Below, one piece after another: positions 17,834 to 26,329 of a stretch of 64,000 nucleotides of DNA (position 1 is its first letter; the number at the start of each line of letters is the position of its first letter). Below the pieces are notes generated by a model. It was not told the DNA's origin, ran no database searches, and saw only the letters and a list, made by a program, of their open reading frames with translations. A program made the translations under genes and the position numbers. The DNA is from Streptomyces cupreus (GTDB lineage: Bacteria > Actinomycetota > Actinomycetes > Streptomycetales > Streptomycetaceae): NCBI RefSeq assembly GCF_014257025.1, contig NZ_JACMSF010000029.1:39071-103070 (forward strand), in the 5' to 3' direction.

Positions 17834-18197
17834 GCCGGTGCCTCCCGGCGACGCCGTGGGCGGCCGCGACGTCATCGCGGCCGCCCGCCTCGACGAGTCG
17901 ACCGCCGTCTCGGTGGCCGCCACCCTCCAGGCACTGGCCACACCCTCCCGACTACTGATCCTCACCGCCCTGCGCCAGTCCGCGTACTCGGTCACCGAAC
18001 TCGCCACCGCTGTGGGGATGGAGCAGTCCGCGGTCTCCCACCAACTGCGGCTGCTGCGCACCCTGGGCCTGGTCACCGGGCGGCGCGACGGCCGCCGTAT
18101 CGTCTACCGCCTCTACGACGACCACGTCGCCCAACTCCTCGACCAGGCCGTCCACCACATCGAACACCTGCGGCTCGGCGTGCGGGATCCCGGCTGA
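17820..18197 (+). CDS. ArsR/SmtB-family metal sensor with alpha-5 His site
   Basis: A 125-aa winged-helix repressor. The GTG start at 17820 overlaps the ferredoxin end. Recognition region VGMEQSAVSHQLRLLRTLGLV; beta-wing RRDGRRIVYRLY. The C-terminal helix reads DDHVAQLLDQAVHHIEH, which has the D-x-H-x10-H-x2-H spacing of the alpha-5 zinc/nickel/cobalt sites of SmtB, CzrA and NmtR. It probably senses excess zinc or a related ion. The palindrome at 18270 is a plausible target. Confidence 0.85.
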   Translation: MHAGEPVPPGDAVGGRDVIAAARLDESTAVSVAATLQALATPSRLLILTALRQSAYSVTELATAVGMEQSAVSHQLRLLRTLGLVTGRRDGRRIVYRLYDDHVAQLLDQAVHHIEHLRLGVRDPG

Positions 18198-18269
18198 CGA
18201 CCTGGTCGGCGACCGGCACGGCCCGGCCCACGGGGGGTCAACTGCGCCCACAGCGGGTGGACTTCCCTG

Positions 18270-18295
18270 AACATATGCGTGAATTGCCATATGTT
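18270..18295 (+). promoter_or_regulatory. Palindromic operator upstream of the His-rich gene
   Basis: AACATATG (18270-18277) and CATATGTT (18288-18295) form a perfect 8-bp inverted repeat with a 10-bp spacer, 68 bp before the His-rich gene. Size and A+T-rich character fit an ArsR/SmtB operator in otherwise very GC-rich DNA. Confidence 0.6.
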
Positions 18296-18363
18296 AATGT
18301 GGCCACGCACTGCCTGCGGAGTACGAGCCGCAGGCGACCGGAGAGCACCACGAGGAGCACCAC

Positions 18364-18666
18364 ATGACCACCGCCACCGAGCACCGCAGGCACGACGACC
18401 ACACGCACACCCACGGCGAGGGCTGCGGCCACGTCGCCATCCCGCACGGCGACCACACCGACTACGCGCACGACGGCCACCTCCACAAGGCTCACGAAGG
18501 CCACGTCGACGAGTGCGCAAGCGCCGGCCACACCACCCACGAGGGCCACGACCACCAGCACGGCCAGGGCTGCGGGCATGTGGCCGTGCCGCACGAGGAC
18601 CACGTGGACTACGTGCACGACGGCCACCGTCACGCTGCGCACGACGGCCACTGGGACGACCACTGA
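18364..18666 (+). CDS. Histidine-rich metal-binding protein with duplicated module
   Basis: A 100-aa, strongly His/Asp-rich protein (roughly one residue in three is His). It contains two copies of a module (about residues 14-48 and 60-97): HGxGCGHVAxPHxDHxDYxHDGH, each with one GCGH cysteine. There is no signal peptide, so it is probably a cytosolic metal sponge or chaperone. Upstream is the 18270 operator and flanking it are two ArsR sensors. This suggests induction by metal excess. Confidence 0.8.
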   Translation: MTTATEHRRHDDHTHTHGEGCGHVAIPHGDHTDYAHDGHLHKAHEGHVDECASAGHTTHEGHDHQHGQGCGHVAVPHEDHVDYVHDGHRHAAHDGHWDDH

Positions 18667-18724
18667 CCCGGACCAGCGCCCGGCAACTTGAGCCGGACCT
18701 GGAATCATTGTCACTTGCTAATGT

Positions 18725-19051
18725 ATGTATGTGGCAATGACACCTCCCTCCCCGACAGCTCCGGCGGACGAACCGCTACGTGCCCTGGAGGCCGCCAGTG
18801 ACCTGCTGAAGGCGCTGGCCTCCCCCGTCCGTCTCGGCATCGTGCGCGAGCTGTCCGAGGGCGGAAAGTACGTCCACGAACTGGTCACCGCCCTCGGGGT
18901 GAGCCAGCCGCTGGTCTCGCAGCACCTGCGGATCCTGCGCAACTCCCGCATCGTGACGACCCGCCGCCAGGCCCGCGAGATCCGATACCACCTCACCGAC
19001 GAACACATCGCCCACATCGTGCTGGACGCCATCCGGCACGCACAGGAGTAG
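18725..19051 (+). CDS. Second ArsR/SmtB-family metal sensor
   Basis: A 108-aa winged-helix protein (ATG 18725 or 18737). HTH: LVTALGVSQPLVSQHLRILRNSRIV. Final helix TDEHIAHIVLDAIRHAQE carries D-x-H-x10-H-x2-E, an alpha-5 site with Glu in place of the last His. The start lies within a T/A-rich stretch where TTGTCA (18707) and CAATGACA form an imperfect inverted repeat. Autoregulation is therefore possible. It differs from the 17820 sensor, so two metals or two thresholds may be read. Confidence 0.8.
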   Translation: MYVAMTPPSPTAPADEPLRALEAASDLLKALASPVRLGIVRELSEGGKYVHELVTALGVSQPLVSQHLRILRNSRIVTTRRQAREIRYHLTDEHIAHIVLDAIRHAQE

Positions 19052-19082
19052 TCCGGCGCCGTCGCGAGCAGGACGGCACCGG

Positions 19083-19442
19083 ACTTCGGCTCGCGCGGAC
19101 TGCGGCCGGCACACTCACCGCTGTGGACCGGGCCTTGCCCTGTGGATGGCGGATCCGGCGTCCGCGCCGCACGGTGGGGAGTCGGTACGGGACTTCTGCG
19201 ACCGGATTGTCGAGTCGGCCGAGCGGCTTGCGGGCCGGACTGTCGTCGTGGTGGATCCTGAGGCCGTACGGGCCGCGGTGGTGCGGGCTCTCGGGGCGCC
19301 GGAGTCGGCCTTCTGGCGGATCGACGTGCCACCGCTGACCTCGACGGAGTTCAGCGGACGGTCCGGGCGCTGGAACCTGCGGATCGGGCAGCCGCTCGGT
19401 GGGGCGCAGTCCGGGACCGGGCGGCTACCCGAGCCGTCGTAG
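19083..19442 (+). pseudogene. Histidine phosphatase family remnant
   Basis: The readable part (from ATG 19146) has the C-terminal half of a phosphoglycerate-mutase-like histidine phosphatase: WMADPASAPHGGESVRDF, RTVVVVDPEAVRAAVV and FWRIDVPPLTSTEFSG. The N-terminal RHG catalytic motif is missing. In-frame upstream codons give ADCGR, resembling an earlier part of the family, so an internal deletion is likely. Probably inactive. Confidence 0.6.
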
Positions 19443-19607
19443 CCCAGGGCGGGCACGCTGCGCCGGGACCTCCACCCGCACGCCGCGGCCTGGTGGCTGA
19501 TGTCCCTGCTGCACGCCCGTACCTTCCGGGCGGCGTTCATGCCCGAACAGGCGGAGCTGGAGGGTCAGTTGGTGGCCATGACGTTGGACGCGCTGACCGA
19601 TTCCTGA
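19443..19607 (+). pseudogene. C-terminal remnant, possibly of a TetR-like regulator
   Basis: In the same frame after the stop at 19440-19442 is a coding-like tail, LHPHAAAWWLMSLLHARTF then AELEGQLVAMTLDALTDS. There is no start or DNA-binding part. I cannot assign it firmly. Confidence 0.3.
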
Positions 19608-19677
19608 GCCGATGCCGCCGCGTGGCCCCGCCAGGTCGTCGCCCGGCGGGGACACGCTTCTGCTCAGAGCCGCTTGA

Positions 19678-22239
19678 TCACAGTTCCTTGATCCTGATGT
19701 TCCTGAACCCGACCATCCCGGTGTGGGCCTGCAGTCCGATGTAGCCCGATGCCGGGTCGGCGTTCGCGGGCTTGCCGCGCCAGGGATCGGTGTTGGTGAA
19801 CACCGTGGTCTGAGCGCCGTTCATCCGCACCGTGTAGGTGTCGCCGCGGACCTCGATCTCGCAGTCCGTCCAGTGGCCGGGCACCAGCGCGGCGGGCCGC
19901 TGGTAGGACTGGCCTCCGGGGACGCCTCCGGTGTCGATGTCGTAGATCGCGCCGGTGCGATGCTTGTCCAGTCCGTCGGGTGCCGCGGTGTCGTCGATCT
20001 GGATCTCGAAGCCGGTGTGGACGGCGACCCATGCCTGGTTCACGTACGCGTGCAGCTTGGTCGGGTCGGTCCGGTCGGGGACGGGGCGGCGGGGGTCCCG
20101 GGAGCGTACGAAGATCCCGGAGTTGTCCTGGACGGATCCGGCACGGAGTTGCAGGCGCAGGATGAAGTCGCTGAAGGACTGGCGGGCGTAGTAGAGCAGT
20201 CCGAGTTCGCCGCCGACCGGCTGGGGGACGATCGCCCCGTCGATCAGGGCGAAGGCGCCGCCGCCGACACCGCGCCAGAGGCTGAAGGACTTGTCGGTGC
20301 CGTCGAAGAGGTACCGGAACTCGGCCTCCGGGGCCGGGGGCAGAGGCTGGGGCACGAGGTGGTCGCCGGTGCGCCGGGCGAGGGCGACGCCCGACAGCAT
20401 GGGATTCGGCGAGCCGATGGTGGGGAGCACGGCGGGACCGACGGCGTGCAGGTTGTCGCTCTCGTGCAGGCGGCCCCAGACGTCCGTGACCGAGGAGGAC
20501 GGGTCCTCGCCCATCCACAGCGTGCCGCTCTCGTGGTGGGTGGAGGAGAGGGTGTCACGGCGGGCGTTCGGGCCGGGCGGGGTGTTCTGCCAGCCGCCGC
20601 TGCCCAGGTACTGGATCGGTCCGCCGTTCGCGAGCATCAGCGCGATCTCGTCGGTGGCCTGGTCCATGGCCTCCCACAGCGCCAGGTTGCGACCGGCCGG
20701 GTCGGCCGGATCCTGCGCCTCCAGCCGGACCAGCGCCCTGGGCTGCCCGTAGTCGAACGGGCCCTGCGGGCCCTGGTGGTCCAGCGCGATCCGGTTGCGG
20801 GGGTCGGCCGAGGTCTTGTCGCCGGTCATTTCGCCGATGCCGCGCAGGGTGACGACAACCCATTCGTCGGTCAGATCGCGGAAGCGGTCGAGGGTGTCGA
20901 GGTCGGGGATCTTCTTGAACAACTCGGCTTCGGAGTCGATGCCCATCGCGCCCACGCCGGAGGCGGTGATCTGGAGGTGGAAGTGCCCGGTGCTGTGGTC
21001 GGTGTGGGTGTGGACGCCCTTGACGAACAGCGTGGAGACGGCCAGCTCCTGGATGCCCGCGAGGGCCTTGCCCAGGGAGGCGCGGGGCAGCCGGATCGTG
21101 AGGTTGGAGCGCATGTGCGCCATGAGGTTGCGGCCGATCAGACCGTGTGCGTTGGGGAGGGTGGCCAGGGCGAGCCGGGTGCTCTCCACCGTCCCGCAGG
21201 CGAGGAAGACGTGCCCGCCGGCGGGGACGTCGACCGTGCCCTTGTTGGTGACCACCTTGGTGATGTGTCCGCCCTGGCGCTCCAGCCTGATGACCTTGGT
21301 GTTGTCGACGAGCATCAGGCGCTTCTTCACGTCCCGCTCGGCGGGCCCGCCCACCACGCTCTGCTCGGCCTCCGTCTGGGCCAGCCGGGCCGCGCGGATC
21401 AGCAACTGGATCCCGTTGAACTTGTTGAACGGGAAGAACCCCGGGCGTGGGGACGCCGACTGCACGGCCAGCGGGGCGTCGAGTTCCCGCAGCAGCTGCT
21501 CCTTCGGCTGGGTCGCGGTCATCGGCGTACCCCGGTTGCCGACGAGAGCGGTCTGGCCTGCGCCGGCACGGGAGCGCAGGCCATCGTACAGCCTGCTGCG
21601 CAGGGCCTCGTGGAGCGGGCCGTAGACGAAGTCGTTGGTCTGGCTCGTGCCGATCTGCTCGGCGGCCGCATCCAGGTAGGAACGTGTGGGGTTGTGGGCC
21701 GGTACGGCCGGGGTGGTGAGGTCGTCGGTGACGGCCTTGGGCCAGCCGTCCAGTTCGGTGTCGATGAAGTACGGCGACCAGCCGCCCCAGAACAACGACC
21801 GTCCGCCCGGACAGAACGCGAGGCCGGGGAATCGCTGATTCCACGTCTGTGGGCTGTCGGAATTCCAGGGAACGCCCCAGACTTCTCCAGGATTCAACTG
21901 AGGTGGAAGATTCTGCGTGTGTTCCGGGAGGACCATGGGTCCGGCTTCCAGAACAAGGGTTCGGTGGGTGCGGGAGGTGTCGTTGAAGAAGAGATGACTT
22001 GCGAGCACGGCGCCGAAACTGCCACCGCCCAGCACGATCAGGTCGAAGGGTCGCGCATCCGCATGCTTGGCCGTATCAGTGCTGGCCAGAGCCTCGTCGA
22101 GGCCGTTGCAGACGTATCGGCCCATCACATCCAGGGAGAAGTCGGTGGGCTGTGGAGCAACGCTGGTCGCCATGATCGATCCCTTCTGTTCGCGGGCAGC
22201 ATTTTTTACCGGCGGAAGAGTCGCTGGAGCCATGGTCAC
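19678..22239 (-). CDS. GMC-type flavin oxidoreductase fused to a DUF1080 (3-keto-glucoside hydrolase-like) domain
   Basis: An 853-aa protein. Residues ~60-620 are a GMC oxidoreductase: FAD motif DLIVLGGGSFGAVLASHL, an ordered CPGGRSLFWGGWSPYF, HVFLACGTVESTRLAL and the C-terminal SSTHHESGTLWMG plus GSPNPMLSGVALARR. Residues ~640-853 form a DUF1080/concanavalin-like domain: FRYLFDGTDKSFSLWRGV, FILRLQLRAGSVQDNSGIFVRS and YIGLQAHTGMVGFRNIRIKEL. DUF1080 proteins hydrolyse 3-keto-glucosides, and GMC/GFO enzymes make 3-keto sugars. The fusion could couple oxidation and cleavage of a glycoside. No signal peptide is evident. ATG 22239 or the internal ATG at 22173 may be used. Confidence 0.8.
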   Translation of the reverse strand: MTMAPATLPPVKNAAREQKGSIMATSVAPQPTDFSLDVMGRYVCNGLDEALASTDTAKHADARPFDLIVLGGGSFGAVLASHLFFNDTSRTHRTLVLEAGPMVLPEHTQNLPPQLNPGEVWGVPWNSDSPQTWNQRFPGLAFCPGGRSLFWGGWSPYFIDTELDGWPKAVTDDLTTPAVPAHNPTRSYLDAAAEQIGTSQTNDFVYGPLHEALRSRLYDGLRSRAGAGQTALVGNRGTPMTATQPKEQLLRELDAPLAVQSASPRPGFFPFNKFNGIQLLIRAARLAQTEAEQSVVGGPAERDVKKRLMLVDNTKVIRLERQGGHITKVVTNKGTVDVPAGGHVFLACGTVESTRLALATLPNAHGLIGRNLMAHMRSNLTIRLPRASLGKALAGIQELAVSTLFVKGVHTHTDHSTGHFHLQITASGVGAMGIDSEAELFKKIPDLDTLDRFRDLTDEWVVVTLRGIGEMTGDKTSADPRNRIALDHQGPQGPFDYGQPRALVRLEAQDPADPAGRNLALWEAMDQATDEIALMLANGGPIQYLGSGGWQNTPPGPNARRDTLSSTHHESGTLWMGEDPSSSVTDVWGRLHESDNLHAVGPAVLPTIGSPNPMLSGVALARRTGDHLVPQPLPPAPEAEFRYLFDGTDKSFSLWRGVGGGAFALIDGAIVPQPVGGELGLLYYARQSFSDFILRLQLRAGSVQDNSGIFVRSRDPRRPVPDRTDPTKLHAYVNQAWVAVHTGFEIQIDDTAAPDGLDKHRTGAIYDIDTGGVPGGQSYQRPAALVPGHWTDCEIEVRGDTYTVRMNGAQTTVFTNTDPWRGKPANADPASGYIGLQAHTGMVGFRNIRIKEL

Positions 22240-22389
22240 TGCAGGACTTTCGCCATCCTTATGCGGGAATGGCGCTCAACGACGCGCCTGGCCCATCGGT
22301 TTAATCCTCAAAGTGGGGGCCGTCAACGATTCGGAGGAACTGCAAGGGAGCATTCCTCAACGCACATGAAAAAAGCTACACGGAAGCCG

Positions 22390-23172
22390 TCAGATCGGCG
22401 ACTGATCGGGGAGCGGGCGCAAGCGGTGGGCCTCGTCGAAGAGGACCCGTTCGGTCAGGCGGGCCGCGGTCAGCACGGCGAGGGCCGAGGCGGCCAGCAG
22501 CATGTACATCACGACGATCTGGTAGCGAATCGCCGTGAACGGGTCGACTCCGGCCAGGATGAGACCCGTCATCGCGCCGGGCAGGCTGATCAGGCCGACG
22601 GTCTTGGTGGAGTCGATCACGGGGATGAGCGCGGTGCGCAGCGCTGACCGCAGGTGCGGGGCGAAGGCGTCGGCGGCGGACAGACCGAGCGCGAGACGTG
22701 CCTCGACCTGGAGCCGCGCGGTACGGGCCTCGTCCCGCAGCCGTATCAGGACCACGGCGGTGAACTGCATCGCACCGGAAACCACCATGCCGCCCGCGGG
22801 GATGACGACCCTGGGCCGGGCCTCGATCACCTCCAGGACGAGGAGCACCCCCAGCGTGGCCGCGGTACCGACCGCGACGGCCGTGGTGGCGGTGACAGTC
22901 GCGCCCGGGAGGCCGCGGGCGCGGCGGCCGGCGACCTGCCCGGCGATGAGCGTCATCGCGGCGAGCCATCCGAAGGCGCCGACCAGTCCGGTGTGCTTGA
23001 AGACCACCAGCAAAATCGCCCCGACCGCGGCCAGTTGGAGCCCGGCGCGTACGGCCGCGAAGGTGATCTCGCGCCCCAGCCGCAGGCGACGGCGCCAGGC
23101 CACGACCACGGTGAGCGCGACGAGGGACACCGAGGCGAGCACCCCCGCCCAGCCGGGTACTGCCGCGTTCAC
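22390..23172 (-). CDS. fetB: FetB-like (UPF0014) metal export permease
   Basis: A 260-aa, seven-segment membrane protein. UPF0014 motifs are visible: RAGLQLAAVGAILLVVF, the LPVIDSTKT-like IPVIDSTKTVGLISLPGAM and LILAGVDPFTAIRYQIVVMYM. In E. coli FetAB exports iron and protects against peroxide. The start overlaps the ATPase gene's stop (coordinates 23169-23172), so the two are one unit. It lies between the GMC and chromate genes. Confidence 0.85.
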   Translation of the reverse strand: MNAAVPGWAGVLASVSLVALTVVVAWRRRLRLGREITFAAVRAGLQLAAVGAILLVVFKHTGLVGAFGWLAAMTLIAGQVAGRRARGLPGATVTATTAVAVGTAATLGVLLVLEVIEARPRVVIPAGGMVVSGAMQFTAVVLIRLRDEARTARLQVEARLALGLSAADAFAPHLRSALRTALIPVIDSTKTVGLISLPGAMTGLILAGVDPFTAIRYQIVVMYMLLAASALAVLTAARLTERVLFDEAHRLRPLPDQSPI

Positions 23173-23861
23173 ACCCCCTCCTGGAGAGAGGCGATCCGGT
23201 CAGCGGTGCCGGAAGCGATCAGCCGTCCGTCCTCCAGCACGAGGACCTGGTCGGCGATCCGCCGCACCTGCGCAGCGTCGTGGCTGACGACGACCACGGT
23301 CATCCCGTCGGCCACAAGTTCACCGATCACTCTCTCCACCGCCTTCGTGGCATGCGCGTCCAGTGCGGAGGTGGGCTCGTCCACCAGCAGGACATGGGGC
23401 TCGACGGCCAAGGCCCGCGCCAGACACACCCGTTGCGCCTCACCACCCGAGAGACCGGACGTCGCCCGGCCGACCGCACCCGAGGGCAGACCCAGACGCC
23501 CGAGCAGTGCGGCTGCCGCGTCCTCGTCCAAGTCGGGGCGTCCGATCCGCAGTTCGTCCAGCACTCGGTCGGTGAGCACGACCGGCCGCTGCGCGACGAG
23601 CGCGACCTCGCGCCGAAGTGCGAGCACGTCCCAGGCCGGCAGCGGGCGCCCCTGATAGCTCACGGCCCCGGCGGTGGGCTCCTCAAAACGGTTCAGGAGC
23701 CGCAGCAGCGTGGATTTACCCGCCCCTGACGGCCCGACCAGCATCGTGCACGCACCGGCAGGCACCCGGCAGGTCACGCCGTCGAGCAACAGCGCGGAGG
23801 AGCGCCGTACGGTCACCCCCTCCAGGACGAGGACAGGGCTCGGCCCGCCGGAGATCGACAC
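23169..23861 (-). CDS. fetA: FetA-like ABC ATPase
   Basis: A 230-aa ATPase with Walker A GPSGAGKSTLLR, Q-loop LVAQRPVVL, signature GLSGGEAQRVCLA, Walker B VLLVDEPTSALD and H-loop VSHDAAQ. It pairs with the overlapping FetB-type permease. Iron (or another metal) export is inferred from family. It ends 4 bp downstream of the chrA stop and is on the same strand, so it may be co-transcribed with chrA. Confidence 0.85.
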   Translation of the reverse strand: MSISGGPSPVLVLEGVTVRRSSALLLDGVTCRVPAGACTMLVGPSGAGKSTLLRLLNRFEEPTAGAVSYQGRPLPAWDVLALRREVALVAQRPVVLTDRVLDELRIGRPDLDEDAAAALLGRLGLPSGAVGRATSGLSGGEAQRVCLARALAVEPHVLLVDEPTSALDAHATKAVERVIGELVADGMTVVVVSHDAAQVRRIADQVLVLEDGRLIASGTADRIASLQEGV

Positions 23862-23864
23862 GGA

Positions 23865-25268
23865 TCAGCTTCCGGTCAGCCCGGCCAGTGGGGCCACCAG
23901 GCCGAGGCCGGCGCACACGCCCAACGTGCGCAGAACGCTCCAGCGCACCCGGAAGATCAGAACGACGGCGACGAGCGCGATCCCGAGGGCAACGGGACGG
24001 AAGGTCGCGAGATCCGGCACTGCGAGGTGCAGGAGGCCGAACGTGCGGTCGTCCACAGTGGTGAAGAGGGTGTGCTCGGCGAAGTAGAGCGCGAGGTTGG
24101 CGATGACACCGACGACGGCCGCGGTGATGCCGCTCAGTACGGCGGAGACGTGCTTGTTGCCGCGCAGACGCTCGATGTACGGGGCGCCGAGGAAGATGAA
24201 CAGGAAGCACGGCACGAAGGTGACCCAGGTGGTCAACAGCGCGCCGAGCAGAGCGGCCGCCCACGGGTCGAGGGAACCCGCGTCCCGGTAGGCACCGAGG
24301 AACGCGACGAACTGCACCACCATGATCAGCGGCCCCGGCGTGGTCTCGGCCAGCGCCAGTCCACGCACCATCTCCCCCGCGCTCAGCCAGCCGTACGTCT
24401 GCACGGCCTGCTGGGCGACGTAGGCGAGGACGGCGTAGGCGCCGCCGAAGGTGACGAGCGCGGTGCCGGAGAAGAACAAGCCCTGGGTGGTGAAGACACT
24501 CCCAGTGCCGGTGAGGGCCGCGACGGCAGCCACCGGGAGGCCCCACAACAGCAGGCCGACCAGCAGGATCCGCGCTGTACGGCGGCGGCTCGGGCGCTCA
24601 TGGTGCAGCGCGTCATCGGGGATCAGTGGGGCTGGTCCGCCGTCTCCCGAACCGTGCGCGGCGGGCTTGAAGACGCCGGGCGCCCAACGGGCGATCAGCC
24701 ATCCGGCCACCCCAGCGACGGCGATCACGACAGGGAACGGCACCTGGAACAGAGCCAGCGCGGCGAAGGACGCCACCGCGAGACCGACCAGCAGCGGGTG
24801 CGTGAGCGAACGGCGGCCGACCCGCCACACGGCCTGCGCGACGATGGCCACCACGGCAGGAGCGAGCCCGGCGAACAGCCCGGTGACCGCCACGGTCGTA
24901 CCGAAGCCGACGTATAGCGCGGACAGCGCGAGCAACGCCACGACGCCCGGCAGCACGAACAGGGTGCCGGCGGCCAGACCGCCCCGGGTGCCGTTGAGCA
25001 ACCAGCCGGTGTAGATGGCCAGTTGCTGGGCCTCAGGGCCGGGCAGCAGCATGCAGTAGCTCAGGGCGTGGTTGAAGCGCTGCTGGCCGATCCAGCGCTT
25101 CTCCTCCACGAGGGCCCGCTGCATGACGGCGATCTGACCGGCCGGGCCGCCGAAAGTCTGCAGCGAGATCGCGAACCAGGTCCGCAGGGCCTCACGGAAC
25201 GGTATGAGATCGCCCCGGTCGGGCTCGGTCTGCACCTGCTGCGAGGCCGGGCGATCGGTGGCGGTCAT
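23865..25268 (-). CDS. chrA: Chromate efflux transporter ChrA
   Basis: A 467-aa two-domain (long-chain) CHR-family transporter with about 10-12 membrane segments. Domain 1 begins FAISLQTFGGPAGQIAVMQ with LLPGPEAQQLAIYTGW. Domain 2 repeats it as FFSGTALVTFGGAYAVLAYV with ALAETTPGPLIMVVQFVAFLGAY. It exports chromate from the cytoplasm. It diverges from the chrB-like pair across a 102-bp promoter with a palindrome. Confidence 0.92.
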   Translation of the reverse strand: MTATDRPASQQVQTEPDRGDLIPFREALRTWFAISLQTFGGPAGQIAVMQRALVEEKRWIGQQRFNHALSYCMLLPGPEAQQLAIYTGWLLNGTRGGLAAGTLFVLPGVVALLALSALYVGFGTTVAVTGLFAGLAPAVVAIVAQAVWRVGRRSLTHPLLVGLAVASFAALALFQVPFPVVIAVAGVAGWLIARWAPGVFKPAAHGSGDGGPAPLIPDDALHHERPSRRRTARILLVGLLLWGLPVAAVAALTGTGSVFTTQGLFFSGTALVTFGGAYAVLAYVAQQAVQTYGWLSAGEMVRGLALAETTPGPLIMVVQFVAFLGAYRDAGSLDPWAAALLGALLTTWVTFVPCFLFIFLGAPYIERLRGNKHVSAVLSGITAAVVGVIANLALYFAEHTLFTTVDDRTFGLLHLAVPDLATFRPVALGIALVAVVLIFRVRWSVLRTLGVCAGLGLVAPLAGLTGS

Positions 25269-25312
25269 CCGCTGGGGGCTCCGTCCCTGAGTGCACGAGT
25301 GGCTTGCGAAAG

Positions 25313-25328
25313 TGCAACCATGGTTACA
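25313..25328. promoter_or_regulatory. Near-perfect 16-bp palindrome in the chrA/chrB divergent promoter
   Basis: TGCAACCATGGTTACA has only one non-complementary pair (C/A at positions 3 and 14). It lies 45 bp from the chrA start and 42 bp from the chrB start. It is a candidate operator for the ChrB-type regulator. Confidence 0.55.
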
Positions 25329-25370
25329 TCAGGATGCCCGGAGAAGGAAGGGAGCGAGGAACCCGCGAAG

Positions 25371-25898
25371 ATGAAGAGTTCGTTGCAGCCACCTGCGACA
25401 CCCAACGGCCCCGGCCAGTGGGTGCTGCTCTCCTACCGCCTCCCCCGCGAGCCCTCCACCCCGCGCATCACCGTCTGGCGCAAGCTCAAGCGCCTCGGCG
25501 TCGCGCAGATCAGCGACGGCCTGGTCGCGCTGCCCGCCGACGCCCGCACCCGCGAGCAACTGGAGTGGATCGCCGAGGAGATCACCGACTTCGGCGGCAA
25601 CGCCACCCTCTGGATCGCCCACCCGGCCGCGATCGCCGAGGAACGCCGCCTCGCCCAGGCCATGGCCGACGCCCGCGCCGCAGAGTACGAGGCGCTACGG
25701 GCGCAGGCCGAAGAAGCCGCCCGCGACCAGCCGGACGACGAACGACAACGAACCGTTCGCCGACTCCGCGCCGAACTGCGCCGCGTCCAGCGCCGCGACT
25801 ACTTCCCCCCGCCGCAGCGCCGCGCCGCAGAGGCCGCGGTGGCGGCCCTGCGCCCGGTCAACACGTACTCGCCTTCCTCCGAGGAGAACTCCGCATGA
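25371..25898 (+). CDS. chrB1: ChrB N-terminal-domain protein
   Basis: A 175-aa protein matching the N-terminal half of ChrB: WVLLSYRLPREPSTPRITVWRK, the LGVAQISDGLVALP segment, WIAEEITDFGGNATLWIA and a charged helical tail (RRVQRRDYFPPPQRR). In Gram-negative bacteria one ChrB polypeptide acts as chromate-responsive regulator and resistance factor. Here the two halves are separate overlapping genes (ATGA at 25895). Probable chromate sensor. Confidence 0.85.
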   Translation: MKSSLQPPATPNGPGQWVLLSYRLPREPSTPRITVWRKLKRLGVAQISDGLVALPADARTREQLEWIAEEITDFGGNATLWIAHPAAIAEERRLAQAMADARAAEYEALRAQAEEAARDQPDDERQRTVRRLRAELRRVQRRDYFPPPQRRAAEAAVAALRPVNTYSPSSEENSA

Positions 25899-26329
25899 AG
25901 TGGGCCACCCGCGCCGGCATCCACATCAACCGCGCCGCCTGCGTCTGGCTGATCCGCCGGTTCGTCGACCCCCAGGCAGAGTTCCTCTTCGTCACCGACC
26001 CGGCCGAAGTCCCCGCCGACGCCACGCCCTTCGACATGCGCGGCGTCGAACTCGGCCACCACCACGGCGACTGCAGCTTCGAAACCATCCTGCGCCGCTA
26101 CGACCTGACCGCCGACCCCGCCCTGCAACGCATCGCCGAGATCATCCACGAAGCCGACCTCGACGACGAACGCTTCGACGCCCCCGAGGCTCCCGGCCTC
26201 GACGTCGTCCTGCGCGGACTGTCCATGATCGGCGACGACGAACACACCATGGCCGTCACCAAGCCGGTCTTCGACGGGCTGTACGAGTACTACCGGCGTG
26301 CGACGCTGCTGGGCCGGGAACCAGCCTGA
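25895..26329 (+). CDS. chrB2: ChrB C-terminal-domain protein
   Basis: A 144-aa protein matching the C-terminal half of ChrB: KWATRAGIHINRAACVWLIRRFVDP, a metal-ligand-like GVELGHHHGDCSFETIL and EIIHEADLDDERFDAPEA. The HHH and Cys residues could bind metal or chromate. Translationally coupled to the N-domain gene, so the two probably form one complex. Confidence 0.85.
   Translation: MKWATRAGIHINRAACVWLIRRFVDPQAEFLFVTDPAEVPADATPFDMRGVELGHHHGDCSFETILRRYDLTADPALQRIAEIIHEADLDDERFDAPEAPGLDVVLRGLSMIGDDEHTMAVTKPVFDGLYEYYRRATLLGREPA

Noticed and set aside
19723..22647. A 974-codon open frame on the plus strand opposite the GMC gene
   Set aside because: It is a GC-rich antisense shadow: no domain, low-complexity Gly/Val/Arg composition, and it exactly overlies a well-supported oxidoreductase.
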